Shown one piece after another: positions 34,490 to 43,636 of a stretch of DNA of 64,000 bases. The notes under the pieces are model-generated. The model had not been told where the DNA came from. It saw only the letters and a list, made by a program, of their open reading frames with translations, and made no database searches. Where the stretch lies: the NCBI RefSeq assembly GCF_036492425.1, contig NZ_AP025292.1, positions 2,728,001 to 2,792,000 of the forward strand, read 5' to 3'. Both the position numbers and the translations under genes were made by a program. How positions within the stretch are numbered: position 1 is the stretch's first letter; the number at the start of each line of letters is the position of its first letter. This DNA is from Persicobacter psychrovividus (lineage in GTDB: Bacteria; Bacteroidota; Bacteroidia; Cytophagales; Cyclobacteriaceae).

Positions 34490-35833
34490 CTAAAGCAGAT
34501 CATTTGCCAGATTAGCCAATTCCGAACGTTCTCCCTTCTCCAGGGTAATTTGAGCGTACAGGGGATGATTCTTAATCTTTGACATCAGTGTTGAAAGTCC
34601 GTTACTTTGCGCATCAAGGTAAGGGGTATCAATTTGGTGAATATCGCCAGTGAAAATAATTTTTGTGTTTTCGCCAGCACGTGTGATAATTGTTTTGACC
34701 TCATGAGGCGTGAGGTTTTGCGCTTCATCAACAATAAAAATAATATTGGACAAGCTACGCCCGCGAATGTATGCCAATGGTGTGATGACTAACTTTTCAT
34801 CTTCCACCATTTTTGTCAGCTGCACGTACTCTTTATCTTGTTCATTGAAGTGATGCTTGATAAATTTCAGATTATCCCAAAGCGGCTCCATATAAGGATT
34901 CAGTTTAGATTTAATATCCCCCGGCAGGAAGCCCACATCTTTATTGCTTAACGGCACAATTGGTCGAGCAAGATAAATCTGCTTGAAGTCTCTGCGTTGC
35001 GCCAACGCACCAGCCAAGGCCAGTAAAGTCTTTCCTGAACCAGGAACACCTCCGATCGTTACCAATTTAATATCTGGGTTTAAAATGGCGTGTAACGCAA
35101 AAGCCTGCTCGGCATTCCGAGGCTTTATACCATAAGCGGTATACTTCTCCACACGCTCAATGCGGTTACTTGCTGCGGAACAGAAGGTCATGACGGACTG
35201 ATCATTGCTGCGCAAGACAAAATAACCATTCGGACATAATCGGGCTTTCAGCTCTTCCGATATTTCAGCAAAACCCACTTCATAAAGTGTGTCGATCAAG
35301 GCAGGGTCTATGCCGTCGATTGTTTTAGTGCTTTTATCCAAAGCGGCAATATCCTGAACTTTGCCTGTTTTGTAATCATCAGCCTTTAAAGACAGCGATT
35401 TGGCTTTTAAGCGAAGATTGACATCCTTCGTTACCATCACCACTAACTTATCCGCATTATCTTCCTGAAGCGACAATGCGGCGTTCAGGATCTGGTGATC
35501 CATCTTCTTTGAATCAAATACCTCCTGCGCATCCACGCTTGCTGTCGTACTCAGCACAACCTTTAAGCGCCCCTTACGCTCGCCAGGCAACGGCATCCAT
35601 TCTCTGATCGGATGACCGTCAGACAGATCATCGAGCAGTCGGATGAAGGCTCTTGCTTCAAAATTCACGGAATCATTCCCTTTTTTAAAATTATCGAGCT
35701 CTTCAAGAACGGTAATCGGTACAGCGACGTCGTGTTCTCCAAAATTCAAAAATGAGCGGTGATCAAAAAGAATGACAGAGGTATCAAGCACAAAGATCTT
35801 CGCTTTGGCTGTGGAAGTTGCTTGCTTTGACAT
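34490..35833 (-). CDS. PhoH-family ATPase with N-terminal PIN domain
   Basis: A 447-residue PhoH2-type protein: PIN nuclease domain at about 12-150 (FVLDTSVILFDHRSFLNF, VPITVLEELDNFKKG, VMVTKDVNLRLKA with conserved acidic residues) fused to a PhoH P-loop ATPase at about 235-447 (Walker A GGVPGSGKTLLA, Walker B IIFIVDEAQNL, then IFTGDIHQID). PhoH2 proteins are described as sequence-specific RNA helicase/RNases, so a role in RNA processing is likely. The upstream region contains a 7-base inverted repeat. Confidence 0.93.
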   Translation of the reverse strand: MSKQATSTAKAKIFVLDTSVILFDHRSFLNFGEHDVAVPITVLEELDNFKKGNDSVNFEARAFIRLLDDLSDGHPIREWMPLPGERKGRLKVVLSTTASVDAQEVFDSKKMDHQILNAALSLQEDNADKLVVMVTKDVNLRLKAKSLSLKADDYKTGKVQDIAALDKSTKTIDGIDPALIDTLYEVGFAEISEELKARLCPNGYFVLRSNDQSVMTFCSAASNRIERVEKYTAYGIKPRNAEQAFALHAILNPDIKLVTIGGVPGSGKTLLALAGALAQRRDFKQIYLARPIVPLSNKDVGFLPGDIKSKLNPYMEPLWDNLKFIKHHFNEQDKEYVQLTKMVEDEKLVITPLAYIRGRSLSNIIFIVDEAQNLTPHEVKTIITRAGENTKIIFTGDIHQIDTPYLDAQSNGLSTLMSKIKNHPLYAQITLEKGERSELANLANDLL

Positions 35834-35864
35834 AGGACTTATTTTTCGGTGAGCAATGTAAAGG

Positions 35865-35882
35865 ACGGCATCATCATGCCGT
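35865..35882 (-). promoter_or_regulatory. Inverted repeat in the phoH leader
   Basis: ACGGCAT-catc-ATGCCGT, a 7-base perfect stem with a 4-base loop, lies 32 bases before the phoH ATG. It could be an operator or a 5' hairpin in the mRNA. No clear TAnnTTTG box was found around it. Confidence 0.4.
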
Positions 35883-36041
35883 TTGGGTACGGGCTCCTTT
35901 TTTCAACCCTAATTTGCTACTGCAGGAAAAAAAGCGTTCCCTCTTTCCCATGTATATATAATGTCCGTGGAACCGATGTGATTACAGGCCGCTAAAAGAA
36001 TTTACGCAAATGAATTGAATAAGGAAAAAATAGTATAAAAA

Positions 36042-36067
36042 AAAGACCAGTCGAATGACTGGCCTTT
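36042..36067 (-). terminator. Terminator of secDF
   Basis: Stem with CCAGTC/GACTGG core, one mismatch, then AAAG/CTTT pairing and a T run on the minus strand, 37 bases after the secDF stop. Confidence 0.82.
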
Positions 36068-36103
36068 CTATATTTTTTATCGGTAACAAGTACCGAGCTT
36101 TAA

Positions 36104-39100
36104 TTATTTAGCAATCGCAGCTTTTTGTGATTTCTTTGCTTTACGACGCTCAGCTCCATAAGTGAAGTCAAGAACAATCGGTGTTGCAACGAAAATCGAT
36201 GAGTAAGTACCTACTGCGATACCTACCAACATTGCGAATGAGAATGAACGTAACACTTCACCACCAAACAAGAACAATACAACTACTACAATAAATGTAG
36301 TGAATGATGTCATCAATGTACGAGACATCGTGTTGTTGATCGCCATATTGAACGTTTGCTCAATATCTTTATTTGGGTTGGCTGCAACATCCTCACGAAT
36401 ACGGTCAAACACGACCACGGTATCATTAATAGAGTAACCGATGATCGTCAGGATTGCGGCGACAAACACCTGATCAATTTCGTAGTTAACGCCAAACAAT
36501 GCGACAATCGCAAAGGCGGCAAACACGAAACAGGTATCGTGAATCAAGGCCAGGATCGCTCCTGCCGAGAATCCCATTTTTCGGAATCGGATGAAGATAT
36601 ACAAGAACAGCACAATCAAAGCATAGAAACCTGCTTCCATCGACGAGTACTTGATATCATCTGCAATTGTCGCTCCTACTTTTGAAGAGGAAACAACCGC
36701 AAAATTATTCTCCTGAATATTTTTAGCATCATCGGTGCTCGACATTCCTGTAGCCTGCGCAATCGCATTGATTACTGCCTGCTTCACTTCCACGTCAGCG
36801 TTATCACTGTCTTCATCAATTTTGTATGAAGTCGTAATCTTCAGAACATCAGAAGCGCCATAAGTTTTAACTTCTACACCTGACTTCTCGAACGCCTCAT
36901 AGTTTGAGATACCCGTTTTAACCGTCGATGCTTCCATTGACTTACCGAAGTCAACCACATAAGAGCGACCACCTTTAAAGTCCACACCCATGTTCAATCC
37001 ACCTTCAGCGATAATCAGACCGATACCAACAACGATGAATGACAATGAGATGATATAAACTTTACGACGAGCACCCATGAAGTCGATATTCACATTCTGC
37101 ATAAAGTTACGTGACATACCTGTTTCGAAAGACAATTTCGACTGGTTACCTTTCTTAGACAACCAAGACAAGATCACGCGAGTGATAAATACTGCAGAGA
37201 AGAATGATGATGCAATACCGATCATCAATGTAATCGCAAAACCTTTTACTGGACCTTGACCCAACACGTAAAGAATTACACCGATCAAGAAAGTAGTAAC
37301 ATTGGCATCAAAAATAGAGCTGAATGCTTTATCGTAACCTTTATCAATGGCGCTGAGCAATGGAATACCCGATCGCATTTCCTCTCGAATACGCTCAAAG
37401 ATCAGTACGTTCGCATCAATCGACATACCGATAGTCAGTACGATACCGGCAATACCAGGCAGCGTCAGTGCGGCGGAGAGGTTGGCAAGGATACCCAAGA
37501 TGAAGAAGATGTTGAACACCAATGCAGAGTTCGCAATCAAACCACCTTTTGCATAGAAAGCCACCATAAAGATCACTACCAATGCCAAACCTAAGAATAC
37601 CGAGTAAATACCTTGTTGTTGTGCTTCTTTACCCAAAGTTGGTCCAATTACAGCTTCCTCTACAATACGAGTAGGCGCTGGCAAAGAACCTGCTTTCAAG
37701 ATGTTCGCCAAATCTTTCGCTTCATCGATTGAGAAGTTACCAGAGATAGAAGAAGAACCGTTAGGAATTTCACCGTTTACCTGAGGAGCAGAATAAGCAT
37801 AACCATCCAATACAATAGCGATCTGGCGACCGATATTTGAGGCAGTCAATTTCTTCCATTTCTTAGCACCTACGGAGTTCATTTGCATAGAAATCGCTGG
37901 ACGACCAGACTGGTCGAAATCCTGGCGAGCATCCGTAATCACTTCACCTGTTAAAGGAGCTTGTCCTGCACGGCGAGTTTTCAAAGCATAAAGCGTCAAT
38001 AATTCCTGACCGTTAGCTTCGTTTGGTTTTACTTCCCAAGCGAATTTCAAGTTACGAGGCAATAGAGATTTGATATCTGCACGCTCGATAATACGGTTGA
38101 TTTTTACGGTATCTTTTACGTTGTAAACCAATCCGTAAGGAGATCTGTTCAATGCCAATAGCGGAGATACGTTTTGGCTCATGGCAGCCTGAAGGCTATC
38201 GATTTTTGCCTGAGCAGCAGCTGCTGAATCTGGAGCTACTGTTCCTTCCGTTTTTCCACCTGTTAGAGAAGCCAAATCATCCTCATCAGAAGATTTCACA
38301 ACGGCGTTGTTATCTGATTTCTCAGTACCTGTTGCCAGGTGATTTACTTTTTGCTCAGCAACCAATTTCTGGTTAATGGCCATCAATGACTGTTGGTATT
38401 CCTGAAGGTTATACACTTCAAAGAACTCCAATTTTGCAACACCTTGCAACAATTTACGAACACGCTCAGGGTTGTCTACACCAGGAAGCTCTACCTGAAT
38501 ACGGCCTGTACCTTGCAAACGCTGAATATTTGGCTGTGAGGTACCGAAACGGTCAACACGAGTACGAAGAATGTTAAAAGAACGATCGATCGCACTTTCC
38601 ACCTCAGTATCCAAAATTTTCAAAACCGCATCATCAGAAGACTCCAAAGAGATACGACCTTTATTTGCTGCGTTAGCGAAAACAGTACTTAACTTGCTAC
38701 CGTTGGTTTGCTTTTCCCACGCACTGTAAAACAACTGCACGAAGTTACCACCAGTTTTGTGATAAGCAGTATTTGCTGTTTGAACAGCAGCGTTAAAGTC
38801 CGCGTCTTTTGTATTACCGGCAATTCCTTTCACGATCTCTACAGGAGAAACCTCCAATGTCACGTGCATACCTCCCTGAAGGTCAAGACCCAAGCCAAGC
38901 TCAGTTTCTTTAATTTCCTTGAAAGTATAAGGGTTGCCTAATAAATTAAAAACGGGCTCGTTCCAAATGGAATCAAGATAGTTTTGCTTTTTGTTAAAGT
39001 TAACCTTGCCACTCGCATCTGTTGCGTATGCCGTTGCCTGATTCTGAATTTTTGTCGATACCAAAGTGAAAGACAAATAATACAGACACAAAGCCGTAAT

Positions 39101-39139
39101 AATTACGGTCAGTGCAACAATGAAACCTCTGTTTCTCAT
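36104..39139 (-). CDS. secDF: Protein translocase subunit SecDF (SecD-SecF fusion)
   Basis: A 1011-residue fused SecD and SecF, the proton-driven motor that pulls preproteins through SecYEG. SecD half: ELGLGLDLQGGMHVTLEV (residues about 80-97), a long periplasmic domain with a low-complexity linker (about 265-315), and helices from about 515 with LTIGMSIDANVLIFERIREE. SecF half: DFMGARRKVYIISL, GVDFKGGRSYVVDF (about 725) and IIGYSINDTVVVFDRIRED. Fusion is usual in Bacteroidota. Single-gene transcript with its own terminator. Confidence 0.97.
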   Translation of the reverse strand: MRNRGFIVALTVIITALCLYYLSFTLVSTKIQNQATAYATDASGKVNFNKKQNYLDSIWNEPVFNLLGNPYTFKEIKETELGLGLDLQGGMHVTLEVSPVEIVKGIAGNTKDADFNAAVQTANTAYHKTGGNFVQLFYSAWEKQTNGSKLSTVFANAANKGRISLESSDDAVLKILDTEVESAIDRSFNILRTRVDRFGTSQPNIQRLQGTGRIQVELPGVDNPERVRKLLQGVAKLEFFEVYNLQEYQQSLMAINQKLVAEQKVNHLATGTEKSDNNAVVKSSDEDDLASLTGGKTEGTVAPDSAAAAQAKIDSLQAAMSQNVSPLLALNRSPYGLVYNVKDTVKINRIIERADIKSLLPRNLKFAWEVKPNEANGQELLTLYALKTRRAGQAPLTGEVITDARQDFDQSGRPAISMQMNSVGAKKWKKLTASNIGRQIAIVLDGYAYSAPQVNGEIPNGSSSISGNFSIDEAKDLANILKAGSLPAPTRIVEEAVIGPTLGKEAQQQGIYSVFLGLALVVIFMVAFYAKGGLIANSALVFNIFFILGILANLSAALTLPGIAGIVLTIGMSIDANVLIFERIREEMRSGIPLLSAIDKGYDKAFSSIFDANVTTFLIGVILYVLGQGPVKGFAITLMIGIASSFFSAVFITRVILSWLSKKGNQSKLSFETGMSRNFMQNVNIDFMGARRKVYIISLSFIVVGIGLIIAEGGLNMGVDFKGGRSYVVDFGKSMEASTVKTGISNYEAFEKSGVEVKTYGASDVLKITTSYKIDEDSDNADVEVKQAVINAIAQATGMSSTDDAKNIQENNFAVVSSSKVGATIADDIKYSSMEAGFYALIVLFLYIFIRFRKMGFSAGAILALIHDTCFVFAAFAIVALFGVNYEIDQVFVAAILTIIGYSINDTVVVFDRIREDVAANPNKDIEQTFNMAINNTMSRTLMTSFTTFIVVVVLFLFGGEVLRSFSFAMLVGIAVGTYSSIFVATPIVLDFTYGAERRKAKKSQKAAIAK

Positions 39140-39244
39140 TGTTCTATTTATTTGAATATAAAAAAGTATTTATTTTTTCTGATTTGAAGGGTGCCCACAA
39201 CAATTAAACTTGCTACCAGACACAGGGGTAATCACGCCACCAAA

Positions 39245-39613
39245 TTACGGGGCATTGGGGGAGAGCTGACAGTCGAGCAGCCTTAAAAGAATAGAAGTCG
39301 AATAGACTTTAACACCTTGCACTACATCTGAAGTCCCCATCAGGCTACTCCAGAAAGGTTCAATAATTCCCTCTAAGCTTAAAAAATGTAGTGAAAATGA
39401 AGATACCGCTTGATAAGGCTTTAAAACAAAATCTGTTTTTTCAGGAGAACTATCCTGATGCTTATCATGCTGACTTTTAGCATTATGCGATACCGATTGC
39501 TCCACATTAGGGTGACTGACCACATGCTGCACAACAGGGCCCGCTACCATCCAGAAGGTGGTAAGTAGGAGCACGATGATGCTCGATGTCGATATTTTAG
39601 TCACTTTAGTCAT
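39245..39613 (-). CDS. Small histidine-rich membrane or exported protein, unrecognised
   Basis: A 122-residue protein starting MTKVTKISTSSIIVLL, with one N-terminal hydrophobic helix (about 9-30) followed by a His/Ser/Lys-rich stretch (VVQHVVSHP, HNAKSQHDKHQDSS) and a second weakly hydrophobic part. The histidines suggest metal binding, but no family is recognised. An upstream ATG at 39649 lies inside the trkA terminator hairpin and before the -7 box, so I reject it. With TACTTTTG ending 7 bases before the ATG, the mRNA is probably leaderless or nearly so. Confidence 0.6.
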   Translation of the reverse strand: MTKVTKISTSSIIVLLLTTFWMVAGPVVQHVVSHPNVEQSVSHNAKSQHDKHQDSSPEKTDFVLKPYQAVSSFSLHFLSLEGIIEPFWSSLMGTSDVVQGVKVYSTSILLRLLDCQLSPNAP

Positions 39614-39619
39614 GGATTG

Positions 39620-39650
39620 CAAAAGTAAATAAAAAAGGGTCAAGCACAAA
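39620..39650 (-). promoter_or_regulatory. Promoter embedded in the trkA terminator
   Basis: TTTG (39650-39647), 19-base spacer and TACTTTTG (39627-39620) on the minus strand form a full consensus promoter for the His-rich small gene. The -33 box lies in the loop of the terminator hairpin. Confidence 0.65.
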
Positions 39651-39663
39651 GCCCGACCCTTTT
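39633..39663 (-). terminator. Terminator of the udk-udk-trkA operon
   Basis: Stem AAAAGGGTC/GACCCTTTT with a 13-base loop and a T run on the minus strand. It lies 112 bases after the trkA stop. Confidence 0.85.
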
Positions 39664-39775
39664 AAATTTCTTTTTTTACAAAAACCACATTTTGTCATTA
39701 AATAAACACATCAGCTAAAAACCAACATGAGTGTTCCCGACAACCAACAATGGGTTGTAATTCAATATTTTACAA

Positions 39776-40477
39776 TTAGGAGTTTACCTCAATAAAACGG
39801 TTTACATTGTGGCGTTTGCCCATAAGCACCAACTGATCCGTTGCTTTAACAATAGAATCAGCTTTGGGCACCCCAACAATGTGTTCTTCCGTACGCGCCG
39901 CACCCGTTTTTTTGTCCACGGTCTGAAGGCTATTCTTTATCGTGATCAGGTTAAGGTCATATCGTTCACGCAATCCCATATCTTTTAATTGCATATTCAC
40001 CACCCGCTTAGGTGTTTCAATTTCCACAATCTCATAATCATCAGGCAGCGGAAAGAATTTTTTAATTGAAGGGTTAATCAAGCGATGTGCCAACAGCACT
40101 CCTTCGTTAGCCTCGGGATTAAGAATCTCATGGATCCCCATTTTCTCCAAAATCAAATGCTGATGCGCGTTACTTGCGCGGGCAATGACTTTTTTCACGC
40201 CCAACTCCTGAAGAATTACAGAAGTCAAAACCACGTTTTCAAAGTTCCCACCAATTGTAACTACTGCTGTATCTACCTCTTGAATGCTCTGTGCAACCAA
40301 TGCGCTTTCATCAGTAGAATCCATATTAACCACATAAGCAACTTTGTCTTTTGCGGCTTCAATCACATTTATATTTGAATCAATCCCGATTACTTCTGCA
40401 CCAAAATTAGACAAACATTCCGCTAATGCCATTCCTAATTGTCCAAGACCGATAACAGCTACCTTACCTTTTTTCAT
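39776..40477 (-). CDS. TrkA/KtrA-family potassium uptake regulatory protein
   Basis: A 233-residue cytoplasmic protein with an RCK_N Rossmann domain (VAVIGLGQLGMALAECLSNFGAEVIGIDSN; GxGxxG and the ribose-binding Asp) and an RCK_C domain (about 140-225). It matches KtrA, the nucleotide-gating subunit of K+ uptake systems. The partner channel (KtrB/TrkH) is not encoded nearby. Its start overlaps the end of the second uridine kinase gene by 4 bases (ATGA), so it is the third cistron of that operon, an unexpected pairing. Confidence 0.9.
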   Translation of the reverse strand: MKKGKVAVIGLGQLGMALAECLSNFGAEVIGIDSNINVIEAAKDKVAYVVNMDSTDESALVAQSIQEVDTAVVTIGGNFENVVLTSVILQELGVKKVIARASNAHQHLILEKMGIHEILNPEANEGVLLAHRLINPSIKKFFPLPDDYEIVEIETPKRVVNMQLKDMGLRERYDLNLITIKNSLQTVDKKTGAARTEEHIVGVPKADSIVKATDQLVLMGKRHNVNRFIEVNS

Positions 40478-41097
40478 GAATTTACATGTTGTTTTAAGTG
40501 GGAAACCAAAACCCCCAACCCGATATCAAATGTTGTATTATTCGGAATGATGATATGCGCCGTCGATTTGAAAGGTCTGATAAACTTATCATAAGTAGGC
40601 TGCACATGCTTTTCATACCTGTACAGCACCTCCTCCAAACCTTCATTTCGCTCTTCACTATCCCGAACGATTCTTCTTTTCAACTTAATATGTTCTTGCG
40701 CATCTATAAATACGCGAACGTCTATCAAATCTGATAGGTCCTGGTCATAAAAAACAAACAACCCCTCTACAATAATGATTGGGGCTGATTTAAAGACCAA
40801 TTTCTTCGGTACAATGTTGGGATTATTAAATGTATACTCTTCAAGTTCTACTTGTCGCCCCTCTTTCAGATCCTTAAGATCTGTAGCATATTTGCGCAAA
40901 TCAACCGATTCTGGCAGATCAAAATTTTCGATCCCCATATCATCAACCGGTTGTAATTCCTTTGGCAAATAATAATTATCCTGAGAAATAAGACAAACCT
41001 GGTCCGAAGAAAAGGCTGACAATAAATTCTTCAGAAAGGTAGTTTTCCCTGACGCACTTCCTCCGGTAATTCCAACTACTAAGGGCTTCACACTCAT
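40474..41097 (-). CDS. Uridine kinase family protein (paralogue 2)
   Basis: A 207-residue P-loop kinase of the uridine/cytidine kinase family (pyrimidine salvage, NTP to UMP/CMP). Walker A GGSASGKTT; substrate loop SQDNYY with NFDLPESVDL; YTFNN; VEGLFVFYD as Walker-B-like strand; lid KRRIVRDSEERN; PFKSTAHIIIPN. It is roughly 60% identical by eye to its upstream neighbour, with which it overlaps by 4 bases. Which of the two is the housekeeping enzyme cannot be told. Confidence 0.88.
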   Translation of the reverse strand: MSVKPLVVGITGGSASGKTTFLKNLLSAFSSDQVCLISQDNYYLPKELQPVDDMGIENFDLPESVDLRKYATDLKDLKEGRQVELEEYTFNNPNIVPKKLVFKSAPIIIVEGLFVFYDQDLSDLIDVRVFIDAQEHIKLKRRIVRDSEERNEGLEEVLYRYEKHVQPTYDKFIRPFKSTAHIIIPNNTTFDIGLGVLVSHLKQHVNS

Positions 41098-41723
41098 CCT
41101 ATTTTTGATTTTAAAAATTTCGACACCACTTCCATTCCCATATCAAAGGTGCTGTTATTGGGCACTACCAAATCTGCCGATGATTTAAACGGGGCAATAT
41201 ATTGCTTATAAGTTGGAATGACATGCTGCTCGTATCGATAGAGCACCTCTTCGAGGTCGTAGCCTCGTTCAGCATTATCGCGAATAATTCGTCGCTTTAG
41301 CTTGATATGCTCCTCTGCGTCCACAAATATTTTAAGATCCAGGTGCTCGGCAATCAGGGGCTCATAAAATACAAAAAGCCCTTCAACCACTATAATGGGT
41401 GCGGGCTCAAAAGTGAGCATCTTCGGTGCAACATCACTGTTATTAAATGTATATTCTTCCCTTTGGATGGCCTGCCCACTTTTCAAGGCTAAAATATCAG
41501 ACGCAAAGCCCAATAAATCTATTGACTTTGGAAGATCAAAATTTATCATCCCATTTTCATCGACAGGTTGCTGATCACGATCGCGATAATAATTATCCTG
41601 AGATAATAGGCACACTTCCTGCGCTGTAAACTGGCTGAGCAGAGCGTTCAGAAATGTGGTTTTACCCGACGCACTACCGCCTGTAATCCCGACTACAAAG
41701 GGTTGTTTTTTTGACTCAATCAT
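41094..41723 (-). CDS. Uridine kinase family protein (paralogue 1)
   Basis: A 209-residue kinase with the same motif series: GGSASGKTT, SQDNYYRDRDQQPVDE, NFDLPKSIDL, YTFNN, VEGLFVFYE, KRRIIRDNAERG, ADLVVPNNSTFD. It appears to be a tandem duplicate of the following gene, both keeping all catalytic motifs. First cistron of the udk-udk-trkA operon. A TATTTTTG box at 41768-41775 on the minus strand may be its -7 element, without a clear -33 box. Confidence 0.88.
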   Translation of the reverse strand: MIESKKQPFVVGITGGSASGKTTFLNALLSQFTAQEVCLLSQDNYYRDRDQQPVDENGMINFDLPKSIDLLGFASDILALKSGQAIQREEYTFNNSDVAPKMLTFEPAPIIVVEGLFVFYEPLIAEHLDLKIFVDAEEHIKLKRRIIRDNAERGYDLEEVLYRYEQHVIPTYKQYIAPFKSSADLVVPNNSTFDMGMEVVSKFLKSKIG

Positions 41724-41803
41724 AATGGAATAAATTCCGATCTAAAATTTGTACTTCACCATGGTTACAAAAATAAAGCCGAAAGGCCTCATTTTCATGA
41801 TGC

Positions 41804-42385
41804 TTAATAATTATCCTTGAAAAATTGAATTAATTTACGAACCGCATGACCACGGTGGCTAATTTCATTTTTCTGATCCTTGTTCATCTGGGCGAAAGTA
41901 TTAGAATACCCCTGAGGAAGAAATATAGGGTCATAACCAAAACCCTGATCGCCTGTCAAAGTTTCAATGATCTCTCCTTTTGCAACCCCTTCAAATTGAT
42001 TTGTTCCATCTTCAGAAATCAAGGTAATCACTGTACGGAACTGCGCCGCCCGGTTTGATTTCCCCTTTAAACGCTCAAGAACCAAGGCCATATTATCTTC
42101 ACTGCTCCGTTGTGGGCCAGCATAGCGAGCAGAATAAACGCCAGGAGCACCATCAAGTGCCTCAATCTCTAAACCAGTATCATCAGCAAAACATGCCACT
42201 TTATAATGCTCAAAAACATAGGTAGCTTTTTGTAAAGAATTTCCTTCGAGTGTATCCTGATCCTCGGGTAATTCTTCCTCACAGCCAATCGCTTTCAAAC
42301 TCAACACCTCAACATTGGCAGGCATCATCGCTTGTATTTCCGCTATTTTATGTGAATTATTAGTTGCAAAGCAAATTTTTATCAT
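41804..42385 (-). CDS. rdgB: XTP/dITP diphosphatase (RdgB/HAM1 family)
   Basis: A 193-residue house-cleaning pyrophosphatase that removes dITP, ITP and XTP. The N-terminal FATNNSHKIAEIQAM, FADDTGLEIEALDGAPGVYSARYAG (catalytic Asp), GYDPIFLPQGY and SHRGHAVRKL are all intact. The start is the only ATG giving the family N-terminus. Divergent from the Ppx/GppA gene across a 213-base gap. Confidence 0.96.
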   Translation of the reverse strand: MIKICFATNNSHKIAEIQAMMPANVEVLSLKAIGCEEELPEDQDTLEGNSLQKATYVFEHYKVACFADDTGLEIEALDGAPGVYSARYAGPQRSSEDNMALVLERLKGKSNRAAQFRTVITLISEDGTNQFEGVAKGEIIETLTGDQGFGYDPIFLPQGYSNTFAQMNKDQKNEISHRGHAVRKLIQFFKDNY

Positions 42386-42527
42386 TATTCAAGTAATTTA
42401 ATTATTATTGAACCACGAATAACAAACGATCTGTTACTCAAGGTTTCAGGATTATATCGCAAAGATTAACCACTACAAAAACCATCACGCAATTTACGGA
42501 AAACCGTTCAAATTTACTGATATGTGC

Positions 42528-42535
42528 TATTTTTG
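42528..42535 (+). promoter_or_regulatory. Probable -7 box of the Ppx/GppA gene
   Basis: TATTTTTG, exact TAnnTTTG, 63 bases before the ATG. The -33 position lacks TTTG, so confidence is limited. Confidence 0.4.
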
Positions 42536-42598
42536 TGATCTCTCCGCCTCGAATTATCGTATTTTATAGTAACTTCAAAAAATTTTCCTTGATTTTGA

Positions 42599-43546
42599 AT
42601 GAAAAAACCTAAAATCGCAATATTAGATCTTGGCACGAACACCTTTCACCTATTGGTTGTTGAGCCTTATGAAAATCGCTTCGAAGTGATTTATCGGGAG
42701 AAAATTGCCGTTGGTTTGGGTAGAGGGGGAATTAATGAAGGATATATTACACCTGACGCTCAAAAAAGAGCACTGAATGCTTTGGTGAGGTTTCGAAGGA
42801 TTATTCGAAAATTGGGTGTGGAACATATCAAAGCGACAGGCACAAGTGCATTAAGGTGCGCAAAAAATGGTCAAGAATTTGTCGCCGTCGTGAAAGACAA
42901 AGTGGGTATCGATATTCATATCATCAGTGGAAATGAAGAAGCCGAACTCATTTATTTCGGCGTAAAAAAGGCTGTGCAGCTTAAAGCCAATCCATCCCTG
43001 ATTATCGATATTGGTGGCGGTTCAGTTGAGTTCATTATTGGAAATAACAAAGAGCTTCTTTGGAAAAAAAGTTTTGAAATCGGCGGACAACGTTTATTGG
43101 ATAAATTTCATGAAGTAGATCCTATCCCAAACGACCAAATCGTCCGACTGAACAATTATCTATCCGATGAACTCAAAGCGTTGGCATCAGCAATAGAACA
43201 ATTCCATGTGGAAGAAATCATTGGGTGCTCTGGTGCTTTTGATTCCTTTGTTGAAATTTTCCATGAATCTGACGAAACTGAACATGCCAAAAAAGGATTT
43301 AGAACCGAGCGACATTTACCCGTTGAAGAGTTTTTAAAAATCAATGATTTACTGGTTTCTAAAAACCGTGATGAACGTATTTTAATCCCCGGCATGATTC
43401 CATTACGGGCTGATATGATCGTGGTAGCCGCTCTTTTGGTAAAGCATGTAATTGAACGATTTAAAATCACGAATATTCGGGTAAGTTCTTATGCACTGAA
43501 AGAAGGTTTGTTGACACAAATTTTGGAAAATACTCCAACCTTATAA
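42599..43546 (+). CDS. Ppx/GppA family exopolyphosphatase-type phosphatase, short form
   Basis: A 315-residue ASKHA-fold phosphatase: AILDLGTNTFHLLV (phosphate 1), ATGTSALRCAKNG, SGNEEAELIYFGV (catalytic Glu), LIIDIGGGSVEFII (phosphate 2) and ALLVKHVIERFKI. It corresponds to the N-terminal two domains only and lacks the C-terminal HD-like part of E. coli Ppx (513 residues), as in many Bacteroidota. It may act on polyphosphate or pppGpp; the short form does not decide this. Confidence 0.9.
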   Translation: MKKPKIAILDLGTNTFHLLVVEPYENRFEVIYREKIAVGLGRGGINEGYITPDAQKRALNALVRFRRIIRKLGVEHIKATGTSALRCAKNGQEFVAVVKDKVGIDIHIISGNEEAELIYFGVKKAVQLKANPSLIIDIGGGSVEFIIGNNKELLWKKSFEIGGQRLLDKFHEVDPIPNDQIVRLNNYLSDELKALASAIEQFHVEEIIGCSGAFDSFVEIFHESDETEHAKKGFRTERHLPVEEFLKINDLLVSKNRDERILIPGMIPLRADMIVVAALLVKHVIERFKITNIRVSSYALKEGLLTQILENTPTL

Positions 43547-43636
43547 GCCATTATTCCTCCTCAGAAAATCGCTCATGGCTACTTATTCAATATCTATTGA
43601 AAAAATCGTACATTGTGGCCTGAAAAGAAGCGAATT

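Noticed and set aside
42386-42598. Bidirectional regulatory region between rdgB and the Ppx/GppA gene
   Set aside because: Apart from one -7 box on the plus strand, no -33 box, dyad or repeat convincing enough to call was found.
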